DNA of 64,000 nt. Source: Gnetum montanum (Eukaryota; Streptophyta; Gnetopsida; Gnetales; Gnetaceae). Numbering within the stretch: position 1 is the first letter of the stretch; every line of letters begins with the position of its first letter. The DNA lies in assembly GCA_015680685.1 (NCBI GenBank), contig MNCI01007684.1:837039-901038 (forward strand). Direction: 5' to 3'. The notes beneath the pieces are model-generated. The model ran no database searches. It was given only the letters and a program-made list of their open reading frames with translations, and was not told the DNA's origin. Positions 22,771 to 33,597 of the stretch are shown here, piece after piece. Made by a program: the position numbers and the translations under genes.

Positions 22771-25581
22771 TCATGTAGTTCCAGGTGGTGGTGGTTCCTC
22801 CATTGGTGCTTTCCCTTTATTTTGTGCTCTAGGTTTTGAGGCTTGATGGCATTGAAGTATGGTCTGGAGCTTCTCCTCTTCATTCTGAGGGTCTTGTGCC
22901 ATCCAAGTTAATGTTCCAATGTTTGACGGAGTCGGCACTTCCCACAGACAGGGTAGTTGCAGAAACATTTGATTGGCCTTGAAATATCAAGCCATAAACA
23001 CCCATTGTTCCTCCTCATAGGCTCTAGCTTTATCCTTGTACTCTTGAAAATCTACTAGTCGTCAAGCCAAATCTGATGGGACATCCTTTTGGCCTTGGTA
23101 GCTTGCCTTTACCACCTCAAGTTCAGAATTTGCAACTTCTAGTTTTTTCCAATAGCTTCTTATGCTCTGCAAATTCTACTTCATATTTGATGTGGGTGGT
23201 TGCTACCTGCTGCTCAAGCTCTGTCCTCAGGTGCCCTGCTGTTAACATGGCAAGGTTGGCATACCTCAGATTTTCCAACTCCATGTATTCTGTTAAATCT
23301 TGAATCTGCAGTTCTCAGCTCTTAACTTCTGCTTGGTGGGCAAAGGCATATGTGTCCAATATGGCTCACCAATTAGTGTGTTGAGCACTGATAGCATTGA
23401 TCTAGGCCTTGGCCATACAGATCTCCTTCTCAAGGATTTGTTTGTACATCCCCACTTGATCTCATAAGTGCTCCTTTAGCTTCTCATGTCGTTTAGCCTC
23501 ATTTTTCCACACACTTATTTCAATGGTTGTCTTTTGATGAATTACGCGTACCTCTTCCATTAAGAGGGTTTGGTTCTCCCTGGATAAATGACTTATGTCT
23601 TGGTTGACCTGGATGAATTGTTCTTGCAATTGATGAAAGTGTTCCTCTAGAACATTCTTCTACTTCTACACAGTGGTCAATCGAAGCTTGTCCGTAGCAA
23701 GCTATTTATTTTCTTCTTATAAGGTGTTGAGTGCTTTAAGATGCACATGAGTTTGCGCCTATGCTGCAGAGGCATCCCAAACAACCTTCTCTTTTTCATC
23801 AGCCACCTTTTTCTTCTCCGCTATTAGCTTGGTTAGTTGCTCAGTTCTGAAATTGTCTAGTTGGTATGCAGGAACAAATTGCAAAGGGTCCCGCTGTGCT
23901 ACTTGTAGGGCCACGAGCTGCTCTTGTAATTTCTGCACCTTTGCTTCAACATGCTTAGCCCTCACTTCTATTAAGATTAGCTTCCACTTTGTGGAAATGA
24001 GGTCTGACTGAATTGCCGTAACATCCTAAGGGATGTCAAACATGGACGTCATTACTTGCCCTGTTTGGAGTAATCGATCAAGCGCATCCTCATGTTTCGC
24101 AAGAGTCATTGAGGTTTTAGCCAAAGTTTGAGCATCCCATGCTCCTGTGAGATCTATTGGTGGCACAATAGGTACGTTGAATGATTCTTTGATGTGGTCT
24201 GCGATCACTTTTGTAGCTCCCGCGACATCCTGGTGTTGCATGACCATCAAAGTGGCCCCTTCACCAGTCTCTAATTGCACCTAGAAAGATGCCATGTTTC
24301 CTGAGATCTATTGTGACCATGTACTTTACCCTCCTCCTGTGTGAATAGACACTTCACCCCTTGTGTGATCCAAAGAAATAGGAGGTTGAATAGCATCGTT
24401 AATGACGCGGAAGAGGTTTGCGTCATCACAACTTCCCCAATTGATCATCTCAGCGATGGCCCCCAGATGGCTCATCAATGGTCTGTAGTCTTGCGATGGT
24501 GGTGGCTGATCTTGGCCTGTGCTAGGCCTTGCTTCCTATTGTTGGCTAGGTCCTATGCTTGGAGGTTGGCTGGGTCCTGCAAGTTGAGTTGTAGTTGGTC
24601 TAATTATCTGTTCTTCTTCTTCTTCAGGACCCAACATCTGGCCAGTGATTTTCCTTGGAGCTGGTGACTTTAACAATTTAGCATATGAAGCAGTCTGGGC
24701 TTTTCAGAGGACATCATTGGTGTACCCCCGAATACTAGCACATTGACATAGCTTTCTGATAAGACAAGGGAAAGACAGTGCCATCTTCCTTGTCTTCCAT
24801 TCCTCGAATTGCCTCAGGATCTTCGTTAAATATAGATGGGGTAGGTTAGTGTTAACCTTTCCCATCATCATTGCACATCCTCTTGCCATATACATTGATA
24901 TTCTTTTTAGGCCCTTTGTGGGGAAGAGATGATATGTTCCAATTTTAAAGTAAATCCTCTCTTCCGTCGTCAACTCACCAAATGTTTTATCTCTACCATA
25001 AGCCCTTTCCAAACAATCCTGTTGCACATCAGGGTCTGAACAGGTGGATAACTGTGCAACCTTGGGCCCTGTATTCAGAAGGTTTAATACTTCTAAAATG
25101 GCCTGCACAGAGAAATTAACTATCACACCACAAATATTGACAGTGGTGCCTTGCTCCCTATTGTGCCAGAATTGGTATGTCTCTCCTAGGTACCAGGCAC
25201 CGCTTTCAGAGAGGGTAGGCCATAAGGGAAATCCTTTGAGGTGATCCCTAACAGCCTCAGGAGCGAACTCTACAAAATATTCAAAGTTCAATTTCACAAT
25301 CACTGCAGCGAATGTGGACTTTTTATGGATGGCCTAAACATAATCTTGGGGCAACATGAGATGTTGTCCCTATTCAGGCGCTGCAACAACTCCTCCTTCT
25401 GCCTACCCAGACTGTATGGTAAGAGGATTCTCTTGATGAATGCTGAATGATTATTCCTCCTATTCTGCATGTTGTCCAGTAGGATCTTTTCTTCCACCTC
25501 TTCAAGATCGTTTACTTCCACCTTGAGTAGGACCTTCATGTTGTCCACGTTTCGGGGCCATCTGCAATCACACGGGGCCAA
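22771..25581 (-). pseudogene. A1 ORF2: globular N-terminal part plus long coiled-coil protein, function unknown
   Basis: About 930 codons with several stops, lying in the sense direction where env-like ORFs sit. The first 93 codons (MAPCDCRWPRN...) are basic and Leu-rich. Codons in the next frame (25,303-24,704) form a globular part with YLGETYQFWHN, VNICGVIVNFSVQAILEVLN and ERIYFKIGTYHLFPTKGLKR. This is reminiscent of the 'putative plant transposon protein' domain found with Athila-type elements; that family assignment is inference. A Pro/Gln/Glu-rich hinge (about 24,660-24,300) follows. Then comes a long Leu/Glu/Lys/Gln-rich coiled coil (for example KHVEAKVQKLQEQLVALQ, LTKLIAEKKKVADEKEKV), ending KGKAPMEEPPPPGTT. 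The frame change near 25,300 is also present in A2. Confidence 0.65.
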
Positions 25582-27497
25582 GCATTAGTAAGGTTGTTTT
25601 TGAAGTTAAGTTATACCTTACTGCTTGCCTTAATTAATTTATTTGTTTATCTTCATGTGATATTGCCCAAAACATTGTAATAATGAGTCTGTTTTACCTA
25701 GGTGGTTTCTAATTTTTAATTTCCCAGTATACCTAAGGATTAAATGATTTTTGGGCACAATTATTCTAAGTGTTAGAGCTAATAATCCTAGATGATGTCC
25801 TTTGGGCGATGATAAATTCTAAAAATGTTAGGCACTTTTCAGTGGGTGTCTCTCCCCCACGACTAAGTTGAACACTCTAGGTTCAAGCAGGTTCAGATAG
25901 AATTAAAATCAGAGTACCAGTGAGCAAGATGGAGGTTGAAAAGCAAAGGTGTTACACTTGCAAGTTGTAGAAAAAAATTTGAAAAACTCCCCTACGTGAA
26001 TGATAAGAAGGGGGAGGGTTGTTGCCTATTTATAGGGTTGGAGGGATGTGATATCATGTATAATACATTGCGTACGTGATATCATGTCGGCCACGATATC
26101 ACATACGTGATATCACGGCCTATCGATGCTTAAGCCTAAGGGAAAAAACTGAATTTTTAAAGATTTTCTTGAAATCTATGTTGAAGGTTGCTAGGGAAAT
26201 TCCATTAATTCAAAAGGCACAATTAATTATGATGGTATGGATTTTATCAATAAAACCTTGGATGGGAGAAAAAGGCTATGTAATGGTACATAGGAATGTT
26301 GAAATTTAGAGGGATAATAGTAGGGAAAGAACATTATGAAAAATTATGCTGAGGGTAAGAAATGGTGTGTGTGAGCTATGTCATAAGTGAAGATTACAAA
26401 AGATTACACAAGTGGATCCTCCCCAAAGAAAGTTCCAACCTATAGTGCCCTTGTGTAACCACACTTAAAGTGTTCGTGGGTACTAGAAGGGTTAAATGCA
26501 ATTCGCACTAATTATACAAAACACACACATGTAATTATCATTGGAATGAGATGAGAATTTTACGCTACATGGGACATGAGCTACAATTATACAAATAGTG
26601 AGATGAGATGAACTATAGAAAGGGATTGTAGAGATTGGGACATGAGGTAACTGACCCCGGGCACAGTGAATCCTACGTGTAAAGTATGATTAAAGTGTCA
26701 TTAACCCGTCATTCCAATATCAGGACCAAGTCCATTCCTCTAGTTAGTGACATCGCATTGTTTCATCCCATGATGACCAACTATGAGATTACCATAACAA
26801 CAAGGCGTATGATCACTTGGCGTTTTGTTCAAGGGAGGGGTGATTTTTGTTTTGTGGCACTTTGTTTTTCTTCTTTTCTTTTTTCCTTTTTTTTTTCTTT
26901 TCTCTTTTTTTTTGAATACTGAATCTAGAGAAGTTGCCAACCTTCAGGCATGGGTGCATGTCTTTCTAGTGGGACCCCCTAGAATAGCATTGGATTTTTG
27001 AGTGCTCTTTTGATTACTCTTACTCCCATTTTCGTTAGATCTACAAGGATCTTAGTACAACCACGTTGCATGATAACTCCCACAAATGTCACCAAAGAGA
27101 ATCCATAAGTCTCCTTGATGTCACACCCTAATCATTCCCTCTTGGTCCATCCTTCTTCATTCTGGGTACAATGAACAAAAAATTAATTTTATGTTTCAAG
27201 GATGTCAAGAATATCACTGTAGCCTCGAACAGAACCTCTTATTTGTAGAGTGGATGAGTGGGTGTAATGGGCTCACTGTCCAAATAATTGACCATTTGAG
27301 ACTTGATAACATAGAACACACCTCAACCAAAGATCCACATGAGTGTTTTATTCGTAGACGAGATTACTTATAAAAAACATAAAAAGAAAAAAAGACAAAA
27401 AGAAAAAAAGATAAAACAAGAAATTGAAAAATGAAAAACTGGAAAACAAAAAGTTGTAAAATCAAAGAAAATGAAAAATATTTATTAACCTTGCTTG
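25582..27497 (-). other. A1 noncoding region between gag and ORF2
   Basis: 1.9 kb without a convincing frame. It is conserved with A2 (about 53,810-54,900). Parts resemble the post-integrase region of element B: a GTGAC(T/A)TCAAGG block and CACTAGAAAGACATG occur in both. This suggests that gag was joined to B-like 3' sequence when pol was lost. It includes a candidate promoter at 26,027-26,114. Confidence 0.7.
26027..26114 (-). promoter_or_regulatory. Candidate internal promoter of A1 ORF2
   Basis: Four GATATC palindromes (26,050, 26,078, 26,095, 26,109) lie just upstream, on the minus strand, of a TATAAATA box (26,034-26,027). ORF2 begins about 450 nt downstream. The arrangement copies that of the LTR U3 (GATATC cluster then TATAAATAA). 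Promoter activity is inference. Confidence 0.5.
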
Positions 27498-27506
27498 TTA
27501 TTTAGA

Positions 27507-27524
27507 ATGGGGGATATCCCCCAT
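27507..27524. repeat. 18-bp perfect palindrome at the gag stop of A1
   Basis: ATGGGGGATATCCCCCAT is its own reverse complement and overlaps the last gag codons (GGYPP). A2 has a version with one base missing. Confidence 0.8.
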
Positions 27525-28966
27525 AACTAAACGGTTGAGCATGGCAAGGATTAATAAATGAGGGATGAGGATCCTTGCACGTTGGAAATATTGGAACTTG
27601 GCCATACTTACCCCATCGGGGTTCACACAATTGATTATAGTAATCATAGTGGAGCAATTTATACGATGTAGTTCCCGGATAACAAGTTGATCCACTATGA
27701 TGTTTGGGACTGTTAGATGGTATGCAAGGATTAGGATGTTGCCTTCCATGATTGTGTTCATTGGGCCGTATGGTTGTTGGAGTGTTAGTTGGTGGCCCTG
27801 ATGAAGTAACATGAGGTGTTGGATTCGAAGATAAGGGTACACCACAGGGTTGGACTTGTGCTGAGTTGGAGGATGTAGTGGCATCGGAATTGTGTTGTCC
27901 CTTCCTAGGGTCATTTCTAGAGAAGGGGCATCTTTGATGTTGCTGAGGTCTCTCACTGCTGTTGGTAGTAGTAGCACAAGTGATGTTTGTGGGTTGTTGC
28001 TATGGTGTAGACATCTTAGGAACAGTTGGTGGCAATGTAGAAGGAGGGAAAAATTGAGAATGTTGAAAGTTAGGAGGAGTATAAGGTGCACAAGGTGGTG
28101 GTTGTGTTGAAGACATGGGTTGATAGTATTGAGGAGAATAGTAATGTGGTGCGATAGAGTATGTTGGCCTAGTTGGGGAAACAAGATGTTGAATAAGATA
28201 AGCGTTTGGGTTCAGATGATATGAAGGGTATCTCCAGTTTAGGGGTGGCTTCCCCCACAACTGGGATTGTTGCCACTATGATCAAATACAGTATCTCTGT
28301 ACAAACTCTGGATGTAACGTGTTTCCCCAATGCTCATATAATTGTAACAATATTGGGCATTGGCCCTTGGGGTGATCGTACAGGCATATGTTGCATTCAT
28401 ATGTATGATTGGCAATTGGGCTTTTATTTTCCTTATTCCTTCTTTCTGATTGTTGAGTGTTTTGTCCTACTTCTTGTGTTTTCGAAACTCTATCTCCAAT
28501 AATATCGATAAATTCTCCATACTTTTTATACGTCCATTCCAACATCTTATTGACCTTTGCCTCGACTTCTTCTAGTGATTGTTGTATTGGCAAAGATGAT
28601 TCTTTCTCCTTGTGATAGGTTGATTTCTCCCTTTTATGATCATGGACCTTTGTTAAGTTGAGATTTTGGTCCCATTGATGTTTTTCAACACTCTCCCATC
28701 TAGCCATTTCTTCTTCTTCTTTTGCTACCTGCTTAATAAGCTCTTAAACTTGATGGGTTCGTAGTTCGTATAGTTGACCTTGGGCATACATCTCTAAGGT
28801 CTCTCTTGTTGCATCATGAAGCCCATCAATGATATGGTACATTAGCCTTTCCTCGGAGAACCCATGGCCTGGACAGTTGTTTAACAATGCATAATATCTT
28901 TCTAAGGCCATGTCCAAGGATTCATGTTGTGCTTGTTTCCATCCTTGGATTTGTTTCCTCAAGGCT

Positions 28967-28967
28967 N
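28967..28967. other. Ambiguous base (N), probable assembly join
   Basis: The only N in the window falls exactly where A1 gag lacks about 175 bp that A2 has (56,391 to about 56,565) and where the gag frame breaks. Confidence 0.8.
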
Positions 28968-29436
28968 TTGTAGAAGGCTAGTAAATGTTGATGCGGATCT
29001 AAGTCATAGCCTCCTGAGAAATGAGGAAAGTTGTTTAAATCGAGCCTAGGTAGACAACTCTCTTTACGATGCCTACGTGAGATTCGAATAGCCTCTTGTA
29101 TTTGCATTAGGCTTGTAGTGGCTAGTAGGGGTTCATCGTCATCAAGTAAGTTATGCTTTTGTGCGTTGGGATGCTGTTGCTTTCGTTCATGTTTATAAGA
29201 AACCCCCACTTCAGGTTGTGTACTCCAATCTTCATTGTCATATAGTTCATTGGTTCTCCAATGAACTTCCTCACTAAGTGTGGCATTATTATAATCTTGT
29301 AGGAGAGGCATTGTTGTGAAGTTGTGTGTGAATTTATATGTAATTTTTTTAATAATTATTCCTTTCTAAAAGATATATCGTTAAGTCCTTATACAATGAC
29401 CTTGTATGATATAACTAATCTAGATAACTAGCACCA

Positions 29437-29454
29437 TCCCTGGCAACGGCACCA
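29437..29454 (-). other. Primer-binding site of A1 (tRNA-Asp-like)
   Basis: On the element strand the sequence TGGTGCCGTTGCCAGGGA lies one base inside the 5' LTR. It is complementary, with a mismatch or two, to the 3' end of plant tRNA-Asp (CCCCGGCAACGGCGCCA), the primer typical of Athila-type elements. Confidence 0.8.
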
Positions 29455-29455
29455 A

Positions 29456-30250
29456 TGATGAGTGACGAGATACCGCTACACTCAACCATACGAATACGAG
29501 CGTTACACATGCGATCTGGTCGAACTCTACAGATGGACTAGTTGTGGCATCTAGAAAGTTAGCCTTATGTCACAGTTCGCTGTCTTCCCACCTAGACTAG
29601 TATTAACTTTTTCACGTATGGTTTAGTCTAGAGTGAGGTGTATGATGTGTTTCTACCCTAATGCTACTCCTGAAGGCAATGGAAAGTAATAATTACTAAG
29701 CTAGGAGAGAAAGGGTGAGAGAGAATCTAAACTAGCCTAAGTGCAATGAGCAGTTGTTCCTTGATTATCCATACACATCTTGGACTTTGTGCACGACTAC
29801 CACTGGGATTACCAAGTGTAGATCCTAGGTACACTATTGGGTTACCAAGTAGTCACACTTAAATGCTTGTAATCAAGTCGTACTTATTCTACATTTAATA
29901 GGAGTTTAAGGGTGAGAAGATATTAACTAGAAAAGTAGTAAATAGCAATTAATTAAATAATTAAACTAAGTGAATGCTGCAATGATGAAGTAATCTCGAT
30001 CTTTATTTCAGGTCGTGTGTGTCCAAGTACGTCACACTCGAATAAGGATGCCATACAATTACAATCACCACACTGCGGGCATACATTGGGAAATAATTCT
30101 ACCTCTAAGAAGGAAAAACTACAAGAGTTTGGGTAAGGAACTAAGAACTAACTTCTAAAACTCATTTGTCTACCTCTTATTTATAGATGAGGAGACAGGC
30201 CACGATATCGCGTATGTGATATCGTGGTCGCCCCAAATGATGACTCATCA
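29456..30250 (-). repeat. A1 LTR, right (5' LTR of the element)
   Basis: 795 bp, TGATGAGTGACG...TGACTCATCA on the plus strand. GATATC motifs lie at 30,204 and 30,218, next to the TATA-like TTATTTATAGATG block. Confidence 0.93.
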
Positions 30251-31789
30251 ATTATAAAGAAAAAAGAAAAAAGTGGAATGGTGAGATATCACTTTACAAA
30301 TAGTGCCAAAATGACAATTCAAAAGGGCTTGCACCTCAAACACTGAAAAAAAAAACTTAAGTAGAAACACTAGCTTGAGAGTTAAATACAACAAAACCTA
30401 GTAGTGTAGATTACAAGAAGGAAACCAAGAAGTAAAGGGGTTTTAGTGTAAGGAAATAGCCCGTAACAAAACACCTAATGCAAGATCACCAATTGTCATG
30501 GTATAAACACAAAACAACTATTAGCTAGGCTCATTTATGCCTTTGAAAGCATCTTTGTCCTCTTTCTTTAGAATAGGGACCCATTTGATATGTTACATCT
30601 AGTTGGATTGGAGATTATAACTAATTTTAGGTGCCAACTAGAACATGAATCATAAAAGGAAAATTTTAATAAGGCCTAAAGATTGCAACTATCATCAAGA
30701 ATCTATGGGTAATGCAAAACTACAAAAAAGAATACTTCCTTTAGTCCAATGGTTGATACAATTGGTAACCAACTTATTAATTGTCAAAATATATTTTCAT
30801 AACTTTGTTGGACCATTGTTGGGACATACCTTGCGATGGAGCACAAAATGGTAAGAAACACAAATCCTTTTTTCTACAACAAGGGTCAACAAGGAATTGG
30901 ATTTTAGTAAGTTTTAATATCAACTCAATATATCATGATATTGCATAAAGACATCCTTAAATGTTCTTACTTGAAGTTTCCATATATATTGGTACTTATT
31001 GAAGTTTGCCTTAAAGCCACATATTTTAAATTTAAAAACATATTTTAGGAACAATTTAAATAGGGGTAGCCATAGGTTATCGACTTTTAGTGGCTAACCT
31101 TGTCAAAGAGGTCTTTGAAGAGAAAGCTTTACATAGTGCATGGCTGAAACTAAATTAGGAGATGCATAGACAACCCATTGTATTTATACAAACACTTAAA
31201 TGGGGTGCTAGAGGTTTATTTAAATATCTCCACTACTAACATGAATGTAGTTGGTACAGCTTTGTACTTCCAAGTGCTAGGTTCAAAGCTCACCATGGGC
31301 ACCCCCTTTGCACTTGCTACATTGCTAGCCTAGAAGTATGTCCTAAGCAAACCTGAACTTTCCCTCAAAAACATGAATGTACTAAATTTACAACAGAAAA
31401 TAAAAAAGTAATAACATAGCTTTATATATAAGAAAGAAATTTACTTAACAAGATACATCTCCTTCTCCATCTCCATGGGAGTTTACATAAAAGGAACAAA
31501 CACTCATAGCCTAATGGCAACTTTAATCATCACTATACACACAAAAATGGATATGATCAACACGTTAATGATAGGGGTACAAATATTGGAATGATGCGCA
31601 TTTTTGAGATAAGGGTGAACACATTAACTAAGTTCTCCTGCTCGGTACCTATGGGAAAAAAGGAAATTAAATTTTTTTTTTTGAAGTATCGTGTAAAGTT
31701 CTACGTGCCAAATTTTTTATTAACTAAGAAGATAGAACACGATATACATCGTTTCTAGTCCATAGGATAAGACATTTCATGATGTCCTT
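30251..31789. other. Intergenic stretch without gene; one possible SINE head
   Basis: AT-rich. At about 31,248-31,290 a TAGTTGGTACAGC segment followed 30 bp later by GGTTCAAAGCT looks like tRNA-type A and B boxes, so a SINE head is possible. No other feature was recognised. Confidence 0.4.
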
Positions 31790-32190
31790 CTTTCTATCGA
31801 AAATACAAGCATAATTATATATGTTGTCACGCATTCTTTGGGTATTGCGGTTTCATGTTAATTGATAAACCTGAAAAAAGGCTTCTTTAAGGATAAAGTT
31901 GATAGCCTGGATAAATGTGGAAGTTTATAAAATTGACTGCACATGTTTGCTGTGTTATTTAAAAGAAACAGGAAGGTCATCCAAAGCAAGGTTTAAAAAG
32001 CATGAAGCATATATACATGATGGTAAAAATCTTCACTTGTTGAGCATCTTAGAAGACATACAGATCATAGTTGGAAGTTCGAAGAAATACAAATTTTCGC
32101 TGTCATTGACCGTGATTACAATAGAAAACTTTAAGAAACATTGAAATTTCAAATAAGCAGCAACTAATCTGAAAATAGCGAAGGGGCTTA
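31790..32190 (+). mobile_element. Penelope-like element fragment: linker and GIY-YIG endonuclease
   Basis: The plus strand reads FFKDKVDSLDKCG, then after a one-base frame change VYKIDCTC..CYLKETGRSSKARFKKHEA, and after another change EHLRRHTDHSWKFEEIQIFAV. This order is characteristic of the C-terminal GIY-YIG endonuclease of Penelope-like retroelements: a K-D-K linker, VYKI-C-C, (Y)IGETGRS, R.K.H, then EH....H.W. The YIG reads YLK here. The reverse transcriptase domain was not found upstream. Frameshifts and a stop show that it is dead. Penelope-like elements are rare in plants and are reported from conifers (the 'Dryad' elements), which supports a conifer source. Confidence 0.75.
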
Positions 32191-33597
32191 AACGAAAAAT
32201 CTAAAGTTCAGAGTAATAGATAAGAAAATGATTTCACATGCATATTGCAAATATCAAATATGACTCTCATCAAGCATCAATCATTAATTTTAGAAATTGA
32301 AAGTATGTATCAAAACAGACAAAACCAAGTTTCTAAATGATAAACCCATTAATACCGGTGAAAATATGGACACAGAGAAAAGATTATGGTTACAAAACAA
32401 TTAGTCTTAAAAATTATAACCACCACAACTGCCAAAAGAACAAAGTATTTCAGGGCAGAAAAAAACGTGTATTAATTAAAAACCGTAACAAATTTTGCAT
32501 GCAAATCTAAAATTCATAAGAATGAGCAAAGGCCCATTACAAAGTCTTAGAAAATGGTTTCTTAATTAGCAAGTACAAGTTTAACCTATGATTGAGGCAT
32601 TGCAGTTTCTATTTTCTGGTTTAGCTACTATCTCATTCACAGCTAATTTTGTATCCCATATTCATGTTTCCAGATTTTCTGAAATTTACTTTACTATTTT
32701 GTTTCTTACAATCTTAAAATGCAGTCAATTAAGGTAAGTCTTACCATAATTTTCATTATTGCATGGGATTTCTTGGGATGCACTTAGCAGACATGGAAGG
32801 AACTTGCGTAATCCTGGCTATCTTTGAAGAAGCTAAGCCAAAGCAGTTATCAGTTAATATTTGTGCATTTTTTAATATAAAACATCTCATCATAAAAAAT
32901 TGTGGGGCATCTTATAGCTGCAATGCAAGGTGATCTGAAATGTTTAGCAGTAACTCTGAAAAGATGTAACTAATTATTTTGATCATCTAAATCAACTATG
33001 TAGACTTTCTTGTTATTCGTTTTCAGATAGTATCACCTGTATTTTCTAAACTATATTGTGCATATATATAGACATCCAAAACCTTCAGAAATCTGTGAGT
33101 TTAAATGATAAATGATGTATACTAAAAAAAAAGGCCTTAATTCTAAATCAGACTTATGCAAATAAGCTCCTCAAATAGAAATTTCTGGAAGTCAAAACAA
33201 CGCAGGCTTAAAAAGTTTGCAAGAAGACCTGTAATATTAGATAATATTATATCAGTACTGTGATTTATTTGTTAGTCCAATCAGAAAGCATCTGAGACAA
33301 AAATCTATTATTTAGACTAAATGTAAAATATTTTAAAAGTAAAATCAAATCATGCTGCAGGAACTTGACACCAACAAGATTAATCCTAAAGAGCCATTTT
33401 ATCTCATTCTCAGCAGCCATCTATATAATATTCATAAAGTTAACTGAAGGAAACAAAAGTAAAAAAAACATAAATAAATCATTGAAAATTTCTACAGAAT
33501 AACCATCACAAAATAACCAAAACATTTTAAGTTCCTCCCATGAACGGTAATCAAAGCCAAAAGTAAACTAGAATTCATGCTGAATTCTTTTATTCAT
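32191..33597. other. AT-rich stretch downstream of the SKP1-like gene
   Basis: About 1.4 kb. I see no coding frame or transposon terminus. It probably includes the 3' flank of the minus-strand SKP1-like gene. Confidence 0.5.

Larger units (their letters stand above)
27498..29311 (-). pseudogene. A1 gag polyprotein with CCHC zinc knuckle, no pol fused
   Basis: It starts MPLLQDYNNATLSEEVHW and includes the block DDDEPLLATTSLMQIQEAIRI, then LPRLDLNNFPHFSGGYDLDP and a retrotransposon-gag domain (MALERYYALLNNCPGHGF, MYHIIDGLHDATRETL). After a charged stretch there is a zinc knuckle C-N-I-C-LYD-H-PKGQ-C (C-x2-C-x3-H-x4-C, one residue shorter than canonical). A long Pro/Gln/Tyr/Ser-rich tail ends FSYGGYPPF-TAA. 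About 175 bp of the capsid part are missing at the ambiguous base 28,967 compared with A2. There are one or two stops besides this frame break. Gag would form the virus-like particle; here it is closed by its own stop rather than leading into pol. Confidence 0.88.
21775..30250 (-). mobile_element. Element A1: non-autonomous LTR retrotransposon with gag and ORF2 but no pol
   Basis: Two LTRs in minus orientation (21,775-22,605 and 29,456-30,250) are flanked by an exact 5-bp target duplication, ATTAT at 21,770-21,774 and 30,251-30,255. Reading the minus strand, the order is LTR, tRNA-Asp-like primer site, gag (29,311-27,498), about 1.9 kb of noncoding sequence, ORF2 (25,581-22,771), G-rich polypurine tract, LTR. 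No protease, reverse transcriptase, RNase H or integrase is present in the 6.85-kb interior. The LTRs belong to the same family as those of the pol-bearing element B, so enzymes from B-like elements could have mobilised it. It resembles gag-only non-autonomous elements (TR-GAG type) with an added ORF. Confidence 0.9.

Noticed and set aside
24341-24667. Plus-strand open frame in A1
   Set aside because: It is antisense to the hinge of ORF2, which has the stronger coding signature and a homolog in A2.
26866-26915. Poly-T/pyrimidine tract as a SINE or LINE tail
   Set aside because: It lies within the conserved A1 noncoding region, and a similar tract occurs at the same place in A2 (about 54,325-54,350). 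It is part of the element.
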